Assembly: GCA_947461125.1 (NCBI GenBank)
Contig: CANHHX010000012.1
Span: 1-44,579 of the forward strand
Reading direction: 5' to 3'
DNA length: 44,579 bases
Source: Bacteroidota bacterium
GTDB lineage: Bacteria > Bacteroidota > Bacteroidia > Chitinophagales > Chitinophagaceae
Positions 7,933 through 16,828 of this stretch are shown in pieces. Both the position numbers and the translations under genes were made by a program. Numbering within the stretch: position 1 is the stretch's first letter; every line of letters starts with the position of its first letter. Below the pieces are notes generated by a model. It made no database searches and was not told the origin of the DNA. It saw only the letters and a program-made list of their open reading frames with translations.

Positions 7933-9480
7933 TTATCGCGCAGGCATTGTTAAAGGAATATCTCTTTTTAACATCGCATCTCTGTTTGCAATTTCGCAAG
8001 CAGTATAGTATACCATTAGGGTTCTTTTTTGCATCAATTCGAAATTGATTTTATCAACAGTATCTGTTGGTTTGTGGTAGTCTGCTTGAAGCATACCATC
8101 ATAGAAGAATAAAATAGGCACCCCAACTTTTGCAAAATTATAATGATCGCTACGGTAATAAATTCTATTTTTATCGTTAGGATCATCAAACTTGTAATCA
8201 AGTACTAGATTAGCCGATTTTTTATTAGCTGTTTCATTGATGGTTTGTAATTCAGAACTTAATTTATCATGACCAATTACATAAATATAATTTAAGGTAT
8301 CGGCAGTCATGCGTTCTGTATCTACACGACCAATCATATCGGTATTTAAATCTGCGGTTGTTTTATCCATAGGAAAAATTGGATGATCGGAGTAATATTC
8401 AGAACCCCAAAGTCCTTTTTCCTCTCCACTTACAGCCATAAATACCACTGTTCTGCGTGGATATTTTCCTTTTTTAGCAGCAGCGGCAAAAGCTTCTGCC
8501 ATTTGCATAACACCTACTGTACCTGAACCATCATCATCGGCACCATAGTAAATCACATCACCTCTTTTACCTAGGTGGTCGTAGTGACCAGTTAAAAACA
8601 AGTACTCGTCTTTTTTATCGGTACCTGGAATGATACCAATTACGTTGCTGCTCTCTAAATTTTCGGTTGTTTTAGTGGCAACAATTTGTAAGCCCGCATT
8701 GTAACCTCCTTTGGTGGCAGCAGCAATATCATTTAAACTTAATGTGGTTGTGTTTCCTAGTAATGAACTTGCAACAGCTGCAGAAATGTTCACCATTAAA
8801 AATCCAGGGGTATTATTTTTTTTGAGGTACATGCCACCTTTTACTTGTGTAGCCATTTTTTTAGGAAAATCGGCAGAAACAAAAAGAAGACCAATTGCAC
8901 CTTTTGAACTTGCTGCACGCATTTTTGCAGCAGGAGATGCTGGGTTTGCATTCATTGCACGGCTTCCACCAACACCCATGGTAGGCATACCCGCACTTGA
9001 ACCTTCAACAACTACAACAACCTTTCCTTTTACATCTAGATTTGCATAGTCGTTAATGCCTTTTTCTGCATCCACAATACCATATCCTGCAAATACAATG
9101 CTGCTGTAATTAAAATTACCGCTGGCAATGGTTTGCATAGAAAAATTAAAGTCTTTATCCCAGTCCATATTCTTTCCATTCACTACTAATTTTTTTTCAG
9201 TGAGTGCATCTTGGTATACTGGGTACAATTGTTGGTAGCTATCGCCATTACCTGGCTGTAAGCCCATTCTTTTAAATTCACTTTCGATATAGGCAGCTGC
9301 ACGCTTTTGTCCGGGTGTTGCTGTTTCACGACCTTCCATTTCGGCACCAGCCAAAATAGTAAGTTTTTCTTTTAGACCATTAACGGTAATTACTTTTCCA
9401 AATTTTGTGAGGTCATCCGCTTTTTGCGCAAACGCTAGCGTACTCATCAAAGGAAAAAAGATCCAAATCAATTTTTTCAT
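7933..9480 (-). CDS. Secreted M28-family zinc metallopeptidase with PA domain
   Basis: Predicted extracytoplasmic aminopeptidase or glutamate-carboxypeptidase-like enzyme of 515 residues. A signal peptide (MKKLIWIFFPLMSTLAFAQK) precedes a propeptide-like segment, then a PA-domain insertion (about residues 120-260, with VFAGYGIVDAEKGIND) and the M28 catalytic domain. The two-zinc site is intact: GHYDHLGK (His), ADDDGSG (bridging Asp), SGEEKGLWGSEYY (catalytic Glu pair), NTDMIGR (Asp) and RSDHYNF (His). It is the last gene of the leftward run, 21 bp after rpiB and followed by a terminator. The role is probably peptide scavenging; substrate preference cannot be read from the sequence. Confidence 0.92.
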   Translation of the reverse strand: MKKLIWIFFPLMSTLAFAQKADDLTKFGKVITVNGLKEKLTILAGAEMEGRETATPGQKRAAAYIESEFKRMGLQPGNGDSYQQLYPVYQDALTEKKLVVNGKNMDWDKDFNFSMQTIASGNFNYSSIVFAGYGIVDAEKGINDYANLDVKGKVVVVVEGSSAGMPTMGVGGSRAMNANPASPAAKMRAASSKGAIGLLFVSADFPKKMATQVKGGMYLKKNNTPGFLMVNISAAVASSLLGNTTTLSLNDIAAATKGGYNAGLQIVATKTTENLESSNVIGIIPGTDKKDEYLFLTGHYDHLGKRGDVIYYGADDDGSGTVGVMQMAEAFAAAAKKGKYPRRTVVFMAVSGEEKGLWGSEYYSDHPIFPMDKTTADLNTDMIGRVDTERMTADTLNYIYVIGHDKLSSELQTINETANKKSANLVLDYKFDDPNDKNRIYYRSDHYNFAKVGVPILFFYDGMLQADYHKPTDTVDKINFELMQKRTLMVYYTACEIANRDAMLKRDIPLTMPAR

Positions 9481-9501
9481 AAGAGGATTTTATTTATTGA
9501 A

Positions 9502-9957
9502 TTAAGAACATGAAATTTTTCCAACACGGCCCGCATGTCTACCGCCTTCAAAAGCAGTTTCCATAAATACTTCAATCATTTGCTCGGCAAGTGCGAGAGC
9601 AACAAACCGTGCAGGGATACAAATAATATTGGCGTCATTGTGTTGTCTTGTAAGTGCTGCTACATCTGTTTGCCAACATAGTGCAGCTCTAATGGATTGG
9701 TGCTTATTGGCGGTCATGGCAACACCATTAGCGCTTCCACATATTAAGATTCCAAAAGTACTTTCACCGCTCGCTACGCTCGCTGCCGTTGGATGCGCAT
9801 AGTCGGGATAGTCCACAGAATCTAGCGAAGGGGTACCAAAATCTTTAACCTGATAACCTTTGTGCATCAACCATTTTTTAATCGCTTCTTTGTATTCAAA
9901 ACCGGCATGGTCTGATCCAATAGCAATAGGTTTAGACGCGTCGAAAACAAAACTCAT
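9502..9957 (-). CDS. rpiB: Ribose-5-phosphate isomerase B
   Basis: Interconverts ribose 5-phosphate and ribulose 5-phosphate in the pentose phosphate pathway. The 151 residues match RpiB/LacAB-fold enzymes. The phosphate loop GSDHAGFEYK includes D16-H17, the catalytic cysteine is C73 in ILICGSANGVAMTANK, and HNDANIICIPAR carries the conserved segment near the C-terminus. The glycine loop reads CGSANG rather than the CGTGIG of E. coli, a variant I believe is usual in Bacteroidota. It lies between tatC (36 bp upstream) and the M28 peptidase (21 bp downstream), probably in one message; this pairing looks like operon packing rather than shared function. Confidence 0.95.
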   Translation of the reverse strand: MSFVFDASKPIAIGSDHAGFEYKEAIKKWLMHKGYQVKDFGTPSLDSVDYPDYAHPTAASVASGESTFGILICGSANGVAMTANKHQSIRAALCWQTDVAALTRQHNDANIICIPARFVALALAEQMIEVFMETAFEGGRHAGRVGKISCS

Positions 9958-9993
9958 AATCTAAAATATTTATCTAGCATGAAAGATAGTCCA

Positions 9994-10848
9994 TTAACTC
10001 CACTCTTCTTCCTCTTCTTTAATTCTTTGCTTGTTTACCCTTGCAGACACTAAAATACTTAGTTCATACAGGGTAAATAAAGGAATGAAAACAATAAGCT
10101 GACTCATCCAATCAGGGCTTGGTGTAATAACAGCAGCGGCTAGTAAGATAACCACCACCGCATATTTTCTTATTTTTCTTAAATAGATGGGCGTGATTAA
10201 ACCAATTTTAGTGAGTATGTAAGCGAGTACAGGAAGCTCAAAAGCAATCCCACACCCAAGTATGAGATTGGTTAAGTTATCTAAATAATCGGTGAGCGTT
10301 GGTCTTGTTTCAAGTACGCCCTTGGTACCCAGTGTAAAACTTCCTAGGAAATTAAAGGTGAATGGCCCGAGTAAAAAATAACCAAAAGCAGCACCCGTAA
10401 AAAAGAAAAATGAAACCCAAAAAATAATGAAACGCGTGTTGGATAATTCTTTGTCTTTTAATGCAGGTTTAATAAAGCGCCAGAATTCCCAAAATATATA
10501 AGGGAACGAAATAAGTATCCCACCAATTAGCGCTAGTGATATACTACTTAAAAACTGACCACCAAAAGTGGTTGTTTGCATGTTAATGTTTACCGGAGGC
10601 ATGCAAAGCGCTTCACCCATACCCGCCCAATGACTAAAATCACAAAGTAAACGGTAGCTAATAAAGTCGGGATTGATAGGCCCCGTTATGATATTATCAA
10701 AAACCCAGTCTCGATAGATGAATATGATGGCTGCCATTACCAAAATAGCAATCACAGACCTAATAATATGCTGACGTAGTTCTTCGAGGTGGTCTATAAA
10801 GGTCATTTCAGCCTTCTCTTCACTTCTATTTCTATTAAATAATGCCAT
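9994..10848 (-). CDS. tatC: Sec-independent protein translocase TatC
   Basis: Receptor subunit of the twin-arginine translocase, which binds the RR motif of folded exported proteins. 284 residues, a little longer than E. coli TatC (258). The cytoplasmic N-terminus carries the signature FIDHLEELRQHIIRS, then six hydrophobic segments, with SFPYIFWEFWRFIKPALK in the first cytoplasmic loop and FELPVLAYILTKIGL later. An extended periplasmic loop (about residues 55-100, cysteine-containing) explains the extra length. No tatA/B is adjacent. It lies between the CNNM gene (35 bp) and rpiB (36 bp). A likely client is the Tat-signal PLP enzyme at 21570. Confidence 0.96.
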   Translation of the reverse strand: MALFNRNRSEEKAEMTFIDHLEELRQHIIRSVIAILVMAAIIFIYRDWVFDNIITGPINPDFISYRLLCDFSHWAGMGEALCMPPVNINMQTTTFGGQFLSSISLALIGGILISFPYIFWEFWRFIKPALKDKELSNTRFIIFWVSFFFFTGAAFGYFLLGPFTFNFLGSFTLGTKGVLETRPTLTDYLDNLTNLILGCGIAFELPVLAYILTKIGLITPIYLRKIRKYAVVVILLAAAVITPSPDWMSQLIVFIPLFTLYELSILVSARVNKQRIKEEEEEWS

Positions 10849-10883
10849 TTTGGGGACCTTTTGGGGGGCTAAAGTTAGGGGTT

Positions 10884-12146
10884 TTAGCGCAAGATTTTAA
10901 GTTTTACCATCTCAATTCTTGTGTCACTTACCGTTAAAACATTAATTTGGTAATGGTCCACAATAATGGTTGCTTTTTGCTTTGGAATGGCTTCATGTTT
11001 ATTGATGATATAACCACTAAGCGTTTCGGATTCATTTTCTGGAAAATCCAATTCGTATTTTTCTTTGAGGTAGTCTAGTTCGAGTCGACCACTAAAAATA
11101 AATTCGTCGGCGGCAAGTTGTTTTTCTACAAATTCTTCCACGTCGTATTCATCTCTAATTTCTCCAAAAATTTCTTCTAGCACATCTTCCATGGTAACAA
11201 TACCAGCGGTGCCTCCAAATTCATCTACCACCCAAGCAATACTTTTTCGCTCCTTGGTAAATTTATTGATAAGGTCTGTGGCAGACATACTTTCAGGAAC
11301 TGCGATAATGGGGTGTAAAATTTCTTGAATGGTTGCAGGCCTTTTAAAAAGGTCAATTTGATGCACATAGCCTAAAATAGAATCTACACTATCATCATAA
11401 ATCACAAGCTTACTCAGCTGTGTTTTTATAAATTGTTTTTTTAAGTCTTCAATACTCGTATGGATATCAGCGCCTTCTATTTCTGTTCTAGGAACGAGGC
11501 ACTGCCTGATTTTCACGAGTGGAAGACTTAGTGCATTTTCAAAAAGTTCGGTATTTAATTCTTGATTTTCTTCGTCCTGATCTTTTGTTTGCTGAAAAAA
11601 ATGTTCGAGGTCTACTTTGCTAAATGCTTCATTTTTATTGTTTACTCGTACATTAAAAATGTACGTTAATATCCACTGCGCAATCGAAACAAAAACGCTT
11701 GCAAGGGGTTGTAATAAAGAATGAAAAAACTGTGCAACGGGTGCAAAAAAAGCAATTAATTTATCGTTGCGTGCTTTAAAAATAGCCTTCGGAATAAATT
11801 CTCCAAATACGAGTACCACAAAAGTAGAAATGATGGTGTCGATAATAAGTTTGAGGTATTCGTTTTCTACTTCGAGTGGATTCCATGCAATTCCTTTTAA
11901 AAATGCAGTGAACAGCAGTCCATACACCACCAGCACAATATTAAGTCCAATCAAACAAGTACCTATAAATTTTGCGGGACTCTCCATAAAATTAGAGAGG
12001 ATGATACCACTTCTTAGACCTTGCTTTTTTTTGAGCTCGATACTAAGCCTGTTGGCACTAATAAAAGCGATTTCGTAACCGGCAAAAAAGCCAATTAAAA
12101 TAAGGGATACTACAATCCAAATAATCGTATAAAGTTGCTCTGCCAT
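10884..12146 (-). CDS. CNNM/CBS-domain membrane protein (HlyC/CorC family)
   Basis: Inner-membrane protein of 420 residues in the usual order: a DUF21/CNNM transmembrane domain (about residues 1-190, with FFAGYEIAFISANRLSIELKK and several hydrophobic helices), a CBS pair (about 205-330, with LVPRTEIEGADIHTS and WVVDEFGGTAGIVTMEDVLEE), and a C-terminal CorC_HlyC domain (about 340-420). The family covers Mg2+/Co2+ efflux proteins and, in Bacteroidota, GldE-like proteins; no other gliding genes are present here, so I do not use that name. The LptC-to-CNNM order recurs in Bacteroidota, although here an aldo/keto reductase is interposed. An exact -7 element upstream suggests its own promoter. Confidence 0.9.
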   Translation of the reverse strand: MAEQLYTIIWIVVSLILIGFFAGYEIAFISANRLSIELKKKQGLRSGIILSNFMESPAKFIGTCLIGLNIVLVVYGLLFTAFLKGIAWNPLEVENEYLKLIIDTIISTFVVLVFGEFIPKAIFKARNDKLIAFFAPVAQFFHSLLQPLASVFVSIAQWILTYIFNVRVNNKNEAFSKVDLEHFFQQTKDQDEENQELNTELFENALSLPLVKIRQCLVPRTEIEGADIHTSIEDLKKQFIKTQLSKLVIYDDSVDSILGYVHQIDLFKRPATIQEILHPIIAVPESMSATDLINKFTKERKSIAWVVDEFGGTAGIVTMEDVLEEIFGEIRDEYDVEEFVEKQLAADEFIFSGRLELDYLKEKYELDFPENESETLSGYIINKHEAIPKQKATIIVDHYQINVLTVSDTRIEMVKLKILR

Positions 12147-12157
12147 AGTCTTATAGA

Positions 12158-12165
12158 CAAACGTA
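12158..12165 (-). promoter_or_regulatory. -7 element upstream of the CNNM gene
   Basis: On the minus strand TACGTTTG matches TAnnTTTG exactly and ends 11 nt before the ATG (complement of 12144-12146). It sits in the 34-bp gap after the aldo/keto reductase, so the leftward run may have an internal promoter here. No -33 TTTG is obvious. Confidence 0.5.
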
Positions 12166-12180
12166 AATATACACAGAATA

Positions 12181-13167
12181 TTATGCTAAATCCAGAAATG
12201 GCTTATTGCCTAAAATGCTGTCAATACGCGCCATTACCCCCGTTGTGAGTAGCTTTTGAGCATCTAATGCTTTTAAGTTTTCCGTTAATTGAGATGCTTT
12301 GGTAGCCCCTAAAATGGTAGTGGTAACAGTTGGGTTGACAAGGGTCCAAGCAATAGCTAGTGCGGCCATGCTTATGCCTAATTCAGAAGCAAGCAGCGTT
12401 AGGCTTTTTACCTTTTCAATTTTATTTTCTTGCACCCAGCGTTCTTTGAGCCAGTCAAAACCTTCGAGTGACAATCTACTATCAGATGGGATACCCTCAT
12501 TGTATTTGCCGGTTAAAAATCCTGCTCCTAGTGGGCTCCAAATAGTAGTGCCTAAACCTTTGTTTTTAAACACAGGTAAATAATCTTGCTCCATTTTAAA
12601 ACGCTCAAACATATTATATTGAGGTTGTTCAACGGTAGGTCCAATTAAATGAAGTTGATCTGCTACACGGTGTGCTTCCATGATTTCAGCAGCACTCCAC
12701 TGCGAAGTGCCCCAGTATAAAATTTTTCCTTGTGTGATTAAATTATGCATAGTCCAAACCACTTCTTCGATGGGTACATTTGGATCGGGTCTATGACAAA
12801 AATAAAGGTCTACATAATCTGTTTGTAAACGCTCCAAAGCCTCGTGGCAGGCTTCTGTGATGTGTTTGCGACTCAGTCCAGTTTGATTGGGTTTATTGTT
12901 TGCTCTCCATCCAAAAAATACTTTCGAAGAAAGGACGTAGGAAGTACGGTCCCATTTTTTTTGTTGTAGAACGCGGCCCATCATTTTTTCACTTTCACCA
13001 AAAGCGTATCCTTCTGCGTTATCAAAAAAATTGATGCCAGCATCATAGGCCATACCCATTAAAGTGTCTGCGGTATTGTCTTCAATTTGTTTGTGAAACG
13101 TAACCCAGCTTCCTAAACTTAAAGCACTTAGTTGTAAGCCCGTGCGGCCCATTCTTCTATATTCCAT
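12181..13167 (-). CDS. Aldo/keto reductase, Kv-beta / YghZ-like
   Basis: NADPH-dependent oxidoreductase with the (beta/alpha)8 AKR fold, 328 residues. The opening MEYRRMGRTGLQLSALSLG and the motif FFDNAEGYAFGESEKMMGR place it with the potassium-channel-beta/YghZ subgroup. The catalytic tetrad can be read: Asp in NFFDNAEGY, Tyr in EGYAFG, Lys in LSSKVFFG and His in YFCHRPDPN. Cofactor-binding segments WGTSQWSA and WSPLGAGFLTGKY are present. The substrate is unknown; methylglyoxal or other reactive aldehydes are typical for the group. It is inserted between lptC (23 bp) and the CNNM gene (34 bp), two genes that are normally neighbours. Confidence 0.9.
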   Translation of the reverse strand: MEYRRMGRTGLQLSALSLGSWVTFHKQIEDNTADTLMGMAYDAGINFFDNAEGYAFGESEKMMGRVLQQKKWDRTSYVLSSKVFFGWRANNKPNQTGLSRKHITEACHEALERLQTDYVDLYFCHRPDPNVPIEEVVWTMHNLITQGKILYWGTSQWSAAEIMEAHRVADQLHLIGPTVEQPQYNMFERFKMEQDYLPVFKNKGLGTTIWSPLGAGFLTGKYNEGIPSDSRLSLEGFDWLKERWVQENKIEKVKSLTLLASELGISMAALAIAWTLVNPTVTTTILGATKASQLTENLKALDAQKLLTTGVMARIDSILGNKPFLDLA

Positions 13168-13190
13168 AACCTTAATTTTTATTCAGGTAA

Positions 13191-13781
13191 TTATTTTGAT
13201 AAAACGCTATCTGGTAATACGGCATAGCTACCAGGGAGCACCGTAAAGAAAACAATATTTGTAAGATTTTGGTTGGAAGTAAATCCATTGGCATACTTAC
13301 CTTTTTGTTTGTACGGATAGGTTTGTATCAGGGTCACTTCTTTGTCTGTAAAAAACTGTTCGGTCCCCTGGTCCCAATAGAGTTCTTTGCAAAAAAGGGT
13401 GTCTCCCTTTAAATTAAAAACCACCACACTGTCTCTCAGGTATACTTTTCGGTCATTTTCGAGGTATCTGCCGTATTTGGCGTCTAGTTTACTCTCTAAT
13501 TTGAGGCTGTCGTCAAAAAAATCAACGTGTAATGATTTTGGGAATTCTGCTTTTCTGGCACTATCGCCTTGGTAACGTAGCAGTAAAGGTGCCGTTAACT
13601 TGGCGCTTATTTTTCCTTCATTACTGAGGTAACTTTCTATTTGAATGCCTTCTTCGATGCTGGTTGTTTTGGCACCTAATTCTTTTACAGCATTCACATC
13701 ATTTTCGCAAGCAAGCATAAAAAAGCAGCCAATAAACATGGCTGCTATAGGAATTATTTTATGGGTGTTACAATTAATCAT
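13191..13781 (-). CDS. lptC: LPS export protein LptC, lipoprotein form
   Basis: Predicted periplasmic component of the LPS transport bridge, 196 residues. The N-terminus has a hydrophobic stretch ending in a lipobox (FMLAC, Cys25), so it looks lipid-anchored instead of having the single membrane helix of E. coli LptC. The rest is a repetitive beta-strand fold typical of the OstA/LptC superfamily: QIESYLSNEGKISAKLTAP, LHVDFFDDSLKLESKLDAKY, LENDRKVYLRDSVVVFNLKG and GDTLFCKELYWDQ. Its start overlaps the end of the preceding barrel gene by 8 bp (ATGATTAA), implying translational coupling. The call rests on fold-like patterns and the conserved neighbourhood. Confidence 0.82.
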   Translation of the reverse strand: MINCNTHKIIPIAAMFIGCFFMLACENDVNAVKELGAKTTSIEEGIQIESYLSNEGKISAKLTAPLLLRYQGDSARKAEFPKSLHVDFFDDSLKLESKLDAKYGRYLENDRKVYLRDSVVVFNLKGDTLFCKELYWDQGTEQFFTDKEVTLIQTYPYKQKGKYANGFTSNQNLTNIVFFTVLPGSYAVLPDSVLSK

Positions 13782-15147
13782 ATCTACGTTTCTGGAACCA
13801 AAGATCGCTCAAACTAAAGCCCATCGTAAACTGAGCAAAGCTTTCTGTAAAATTGTTTACGTTCGATCCTCTTTTACCAAATTGTACGGTTGTATTTAGA
13901 ACGGTAAATTGCCTGTCGTAAGAATTCCATTTTTTAATAGGAAGACCCATGCCCATCGAAAATCCAAATTGTTTTAAACCATTGCCATCCGGATTCACAT
14001 AGTCTTCACCTACAAAAAATCCTGCACGGTAATTTACATTACTCCAATAATTTCTTCCAGCAACAGGGTCAGGACAAATTTGTGCACCTACTCTAAACTG
14101 CCAACTGTCTGAGAGTCTATCAGGTTGATTGTAGTATCTGTATTTTGTCCACTGCGTACTTGTGTATTCGACACCAAGCGACCAAAGTTCAAATAAACCT
14201 CTATTATTAGTTGCTGTTTTGTGTAACGTAATACCAGCTGTGTAAGTAGCCGGAATATCTATGGTGCCTGGCAAATCAACAACTTTATAAATACTATCGA
14301 TTGTTATGTCACCCGTTTGTGATTGTGTGAAAGTCTCTCTGGTAGTGGTTTGTGTGGCATTTAATTGCTGACTTAATGTGGCAGTTGCACCTAATCGAAT
14401 CCAGTATTTGTTGATTACTTTATTTGTACTGTTTAAAGATTCGGCAATGGAAAAATCATATTGAAATCCCGTATGTAAAAAAGCGCCGCCAAAATTACTA
14501 ATGGTAGCAGAGTTAGATTGATAATAAAAAACAGTATCGTTTAAAAAAGTTTTTTTAGTAGAAATTTCTCTTCGGCCAAAATTGTAGCCAGTATTAAAAC
14601 CAATACTTAATCCTTTCCACTTTTTACCAAGACCTACAAAAAGCTGATTGAGTCCACCACTACCTTCATACACAGTGCCTAAGCTATCGTTGGCAATTCT
14701 TGTCCGTTCTACCACCGAATAATTTATTTTAGTTGCAGGCCTTAATCCAAATGCAAAGCCTAAGTTTTTTTTGCTTTTGATGGGCGCACCAAAGGCAACA
14801 TAAGTTGGATAAAAATTATTGGAAGTAAATCTATCAACAGGGTTGGCGCTTCTTAAAGTTCTTGAATCTATGGTTAAACCTAAATCATAAGACACCATAA
14901 AAAAGTTTCCGTAGGTAGCTGGATTTCCAAAATTAATAGCTTGTCCAACATTGTTCACTTGACCATCTGAATAAGCAGCGGTAATGCCCCCCATCGATCT
15001 ACTAATAGAGTGACTGCCTGGTGAAACATCGCCAAGGCCAAACCTTGTAAAAGGAGAATTTTCTTGTGCCTTCGCATTCAAAAAGAAACATCCGGAAACT
15101 AAAACTAGTAGGAAAAACCTACTTATTGTTAAACTCACTGATCGCAT
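13774..15147 (-). CDS. Outer-membrane beta-barrel protein of the coaX-lptC cluster
   Basis: A 457-residue protein with an N-terminal signal ending in FLNAKAQ and alternating hydrophobic/polar strands to a C-terminal aromatic-containing strand, typical of a 14-strand-like barrel. The segment NSPFTRFGLGDVSPGSHSI followed by SRSMGGITAAY and NFGNPATYGNF resembles the FadL/PorV-like plug region of Bacteroidota barrels. The start overlaps coaX by 29 bp in another frame; no ATG lies further in that would keep the signal, so the overlap looks real. Lying between coaX and lptC is a recurring arrangement in the phylum. A role in LPS or lipid transport is only suggested by position. Confidence 0.75.
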   Translation of the reverse strand: MRSVSLTISRFFLLVLVSGCFFLNAKAQENSPFTRFGLGDVSPGSHSISRSMGGITAAYSDGQVNNVGQAINFGNPATYGNFFMVSYDLGLTIDSRTLRSANPVDRFTSNNFYPTYVAFGAPIKSKKNLGFAFGLRPATKINYSVVERTRIANDSLGTVYEGSGGLNQLFVGLGKKWKGLSIGFNTGYNFGRREISTKKTFLNDTVFYYQSNSATISNFGGAFLHTGFQYDFSIAESLNSTNKVINKYWIRLGATATLSQQLNATQTTTRETFTQSQTGDITIDSIYKVVDLPGTIDIPATYTAGITLHKTATNNRGLFELWSLGVEYTSTQWTKYRYYNQPDRLSDSWQFRVGAQICPDPVAGRNYWSNVNYRAGFFVGEDYVNPDGNGLKQFGFSMGMGLPIKKWNSYDRQFTVLNTTVQFGKRGSNVNNFTESFAQFTMGFSLSDLWFQKRRYD

Positions 15148-15847
15148 AAAGGCCTTTAAAAATTAGATTAGGGTCGGCAAATATCCTGTTTTTTAAGTGT
15201 GGTACAAAAAAAGGCATATCACCCCCGGTTAATAGCACGTTAAAGTTGCTGTATTTTTGGGCATAAGCCTCAATGATTCCATCAATTTCTTTGGCCATTC
15301 CAAAAATAACCCCCGAAAGCAGGTTGGTTTTGGTGTCGTAGCCTACCAGCGGGAACTGGTTTTGCGCCTCAATAAGGGGTAAAAGCGCCGTTTGCTCGTG
15401 CATGGCCCGAAAGCGCATGTTCATGCCTGGCGATATACTTCCCCCTAAAAATTCATGGTATTTATTGATGAAATTGTACGTAATGCAGGTTCCTAGGCCA
15501 ATAACTAGGTTGTGTTGGCCTTCAAATAGGTCTACGGCCGCCGAACAAAGGGCTAGGCGGTCCGCTCCAATGGTTTCCGGCTTTCCAACCGGCGTGGTAA
15601 TGGGCAGTTTGCTGGCATGACCGAGCATATGAAATTTGGCAACAGCCCCTAACTGTGCCTCTAAACCCTCACGGTGCTTGATCACAGAGGATAAAATAAT
15701 TTTAGTAGGATGGTGGTTTTGGAGCAGTTCGGCAATCACCAATTCGGAGTCATTTTCCAAATGAATGGTTTGTTGCAGGTCTCGACCTTCAAAAACGGCA
15801 CATTTAAGCCGGCTATTTCCAAAATCAAAGCAGAGGGTTCTTTCCAT
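15119..15847 (-). CDS. coaX: Type III pantothenate kinase
   Basis: Catalyses ATP-dependent phosphorylation of pantothenate, the first step to coenzyme A. 242 residues of the ASKHA fold. The N-terminal phosphate loop reads CFDFGNSRLK (the family motif is D-x-G-N-T/S-x2-K), the substrate/dimer motif GADR is in TIGADRLALC, and the second phosphate loop is VIGLGTCITYNF followed by GGSISPGMNMRF. It is the first gene of the long leftward run and its last 29 bp overlap the start of the barrel gene. A -7 element lies 27 nt upstream of the ATG. Confidence 0.95.
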   Translation of the reverse strand: MERTLCFDFGNSRLKCAVFEGRDLQQTIHLENDSELVIAELLQNHHPTKIILSSVIKHREGLEAQLGAVAKFHMLGHASKLPITTPVGKPETIGADRLALCSAAVDLFEGQHNLVIGLGTCITYNFINKYHEFLGGSISPGMNMRFRAMHEQTALLPLIEAQNQFPLVGYDTKTNLLSGVIFGMAKEIDGIIEAYAQKYSNFNVLLTGGDMPFFVPHLKNRIFADPNLIFKGLYAISEFNNK

Positions 15848-15874
15848 AAATCAAGTATCTGTGGATACGAGGCT

Positions 15875-15882
15875 CAAAAATA
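15875..15882 (-). promoter_or_regulatory. -7 element for coaX and the leftward run
   Basis: On the minus strand TATTTTTG is an exact TAnnTTTG match 27 nt before the coaX ATG. No clear -33 TTTG. Confidence 0.5.
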
Positions 15883-15913
15883 ATGCTTTTGTGCAGCTTA
15901 CCCTACTAATTAC

Positions 15914-15944
15914 TTGGATAGCCTGCAATTTCACGGTTACTTTG
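15914..15944 (+). promoter_or_regulatory. Promoter abutting the first glycosyltransferase start
   Basis: TTG (15914-15916), 21 nt, then TACTTTG (15938-15944, one base shorter than TAnnTTTG) and only 5 nt to the ATG at 15950. If used, the message would begin at or next to the start codon. Confidence 0.4.
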
Positions 15945-15949
15945 TAGTC

Positions 15950-16822
15950 ATGAAAATTAGTGGCTTTACCATTATTAAAAATGCGGTGATCAATGACTAT
16001 CCGATTGTGGAAGCCATTACCTCCATTATACCGGTGGTAGACGAGATGGTTGTATTAGTGGGAAAATCTGATGACGATACCCTTGGTTTAATTCGTTCCA
16101 TTGGTGATCCTAAAATAAAAATTCATGAATCGGTTTGGGATCCTAATTTACGAAAAGGTGGCGCTGTGTTAGCAGTAGAAACCAATAAAGCGTTTGCACT
16201 CATAGATCCAAATAGTACTTGGGCTTTTTATATTCAGGGGGATGAAGTGGTGCATGAAAAATACCACGAGGCTATAAAAGCGGCATGCGAACAATATAAG
16301 AATGATACCCATGTTGAAGGATTACTTTTTGATTATGTACATTTTTATGGTAGTTATGATTATGTGGGTGATAGTAGAAAATGGTACAACAAAGAAGTGC
16401 GCATCATTCGAAACAAAAAAGAAATTACCGCTTACAAAGACGCACAAGGATTTAGAAAAGGCACAACTAAAATTGATGTAAAGCCCATAGCAGCAAGTGT
16501 TTACCATTACGGCTGGGTAAAAAGTCCTGCCCAAATGGCAAAAAAAGTACAAAACTTTAGTGCACTTTGGCATTCAGATGAAGAGCTCAATGAAATATTG
16601 AAAGACAATCAGTACTGGGATTTTACAGCCTACGATTCGCTCGAAAAATTTACGGGTACGCATCCTTCGGCTATGCAATCACGTATAGCTGCACAAAATT
16701 GGAAAATTGACATTGATACCACCCGAAAAAATTTTTCTTTCAAAGACCGCCTTCTGTATTATTTCGAAAAATTTACAGGCATTCGACTTTTCGATTTTAA
16801 TAATTTTAAAATCATTCAATAG
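15950..16822 (+). CDS. Glycosyltransferase, GT2-like (GT-A fold)
   Basis: A 290-residue GT-A type glycosyltransferase. The ATG at 15950 gives the family N-terminus MKISGFTIIKNAV; a longer TTG start at 15914 would add residues from the promoter and is rejected. The nucleotide-sugar region has VDEMVVLVGKSDDDT and the acidic motif YIQGDEVVHE, standing where DXD normally is. The C-terminal half (YHYGWVKSPAQMAKK, FTGTHPSAM) matches a Bacteroidota subgroup of single-domain transferases. No membrane helix is visible. MeaB follows after 6 bp, probably in the same message. Donor and acceptor are unknown. Confidence 0.82.
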   Translation: MKISGFTIIKNAVINDYPIVEAITSIIPVVDEMVVLVGKSDDDTLGLIRSIGDPKIKIHESVWDPNLRKGGAVLAVETNKAFALIDPNSTWAFYIQGDEVVHEKYHEAIKAACEQYKNDTHVEGLLFDYVHFYGSYDYVGDSRKWYNKEVRIIRNKKEITAYKDAQGFRKGTTKIDVKPIAASVYHYGWVKSPAQMAKKVQNFSALWHSDEELNEILKDNQYWDFTAYDSLEKFTGTHPSAMQSRIAAQNWKIDIDTTRKNFSFKDRLLYYFEKFTGIRLFDFNNFKIIQ

Positions 16823-16828
16823 TTGCAA

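Noticed and set aside
15914-15949. TTG start giving a 302-residue glycosyltransferase
   Set aside because: The extra 12 residues are encoded by the promoter region, and the ATG at 15950 gives the family N-terminus.
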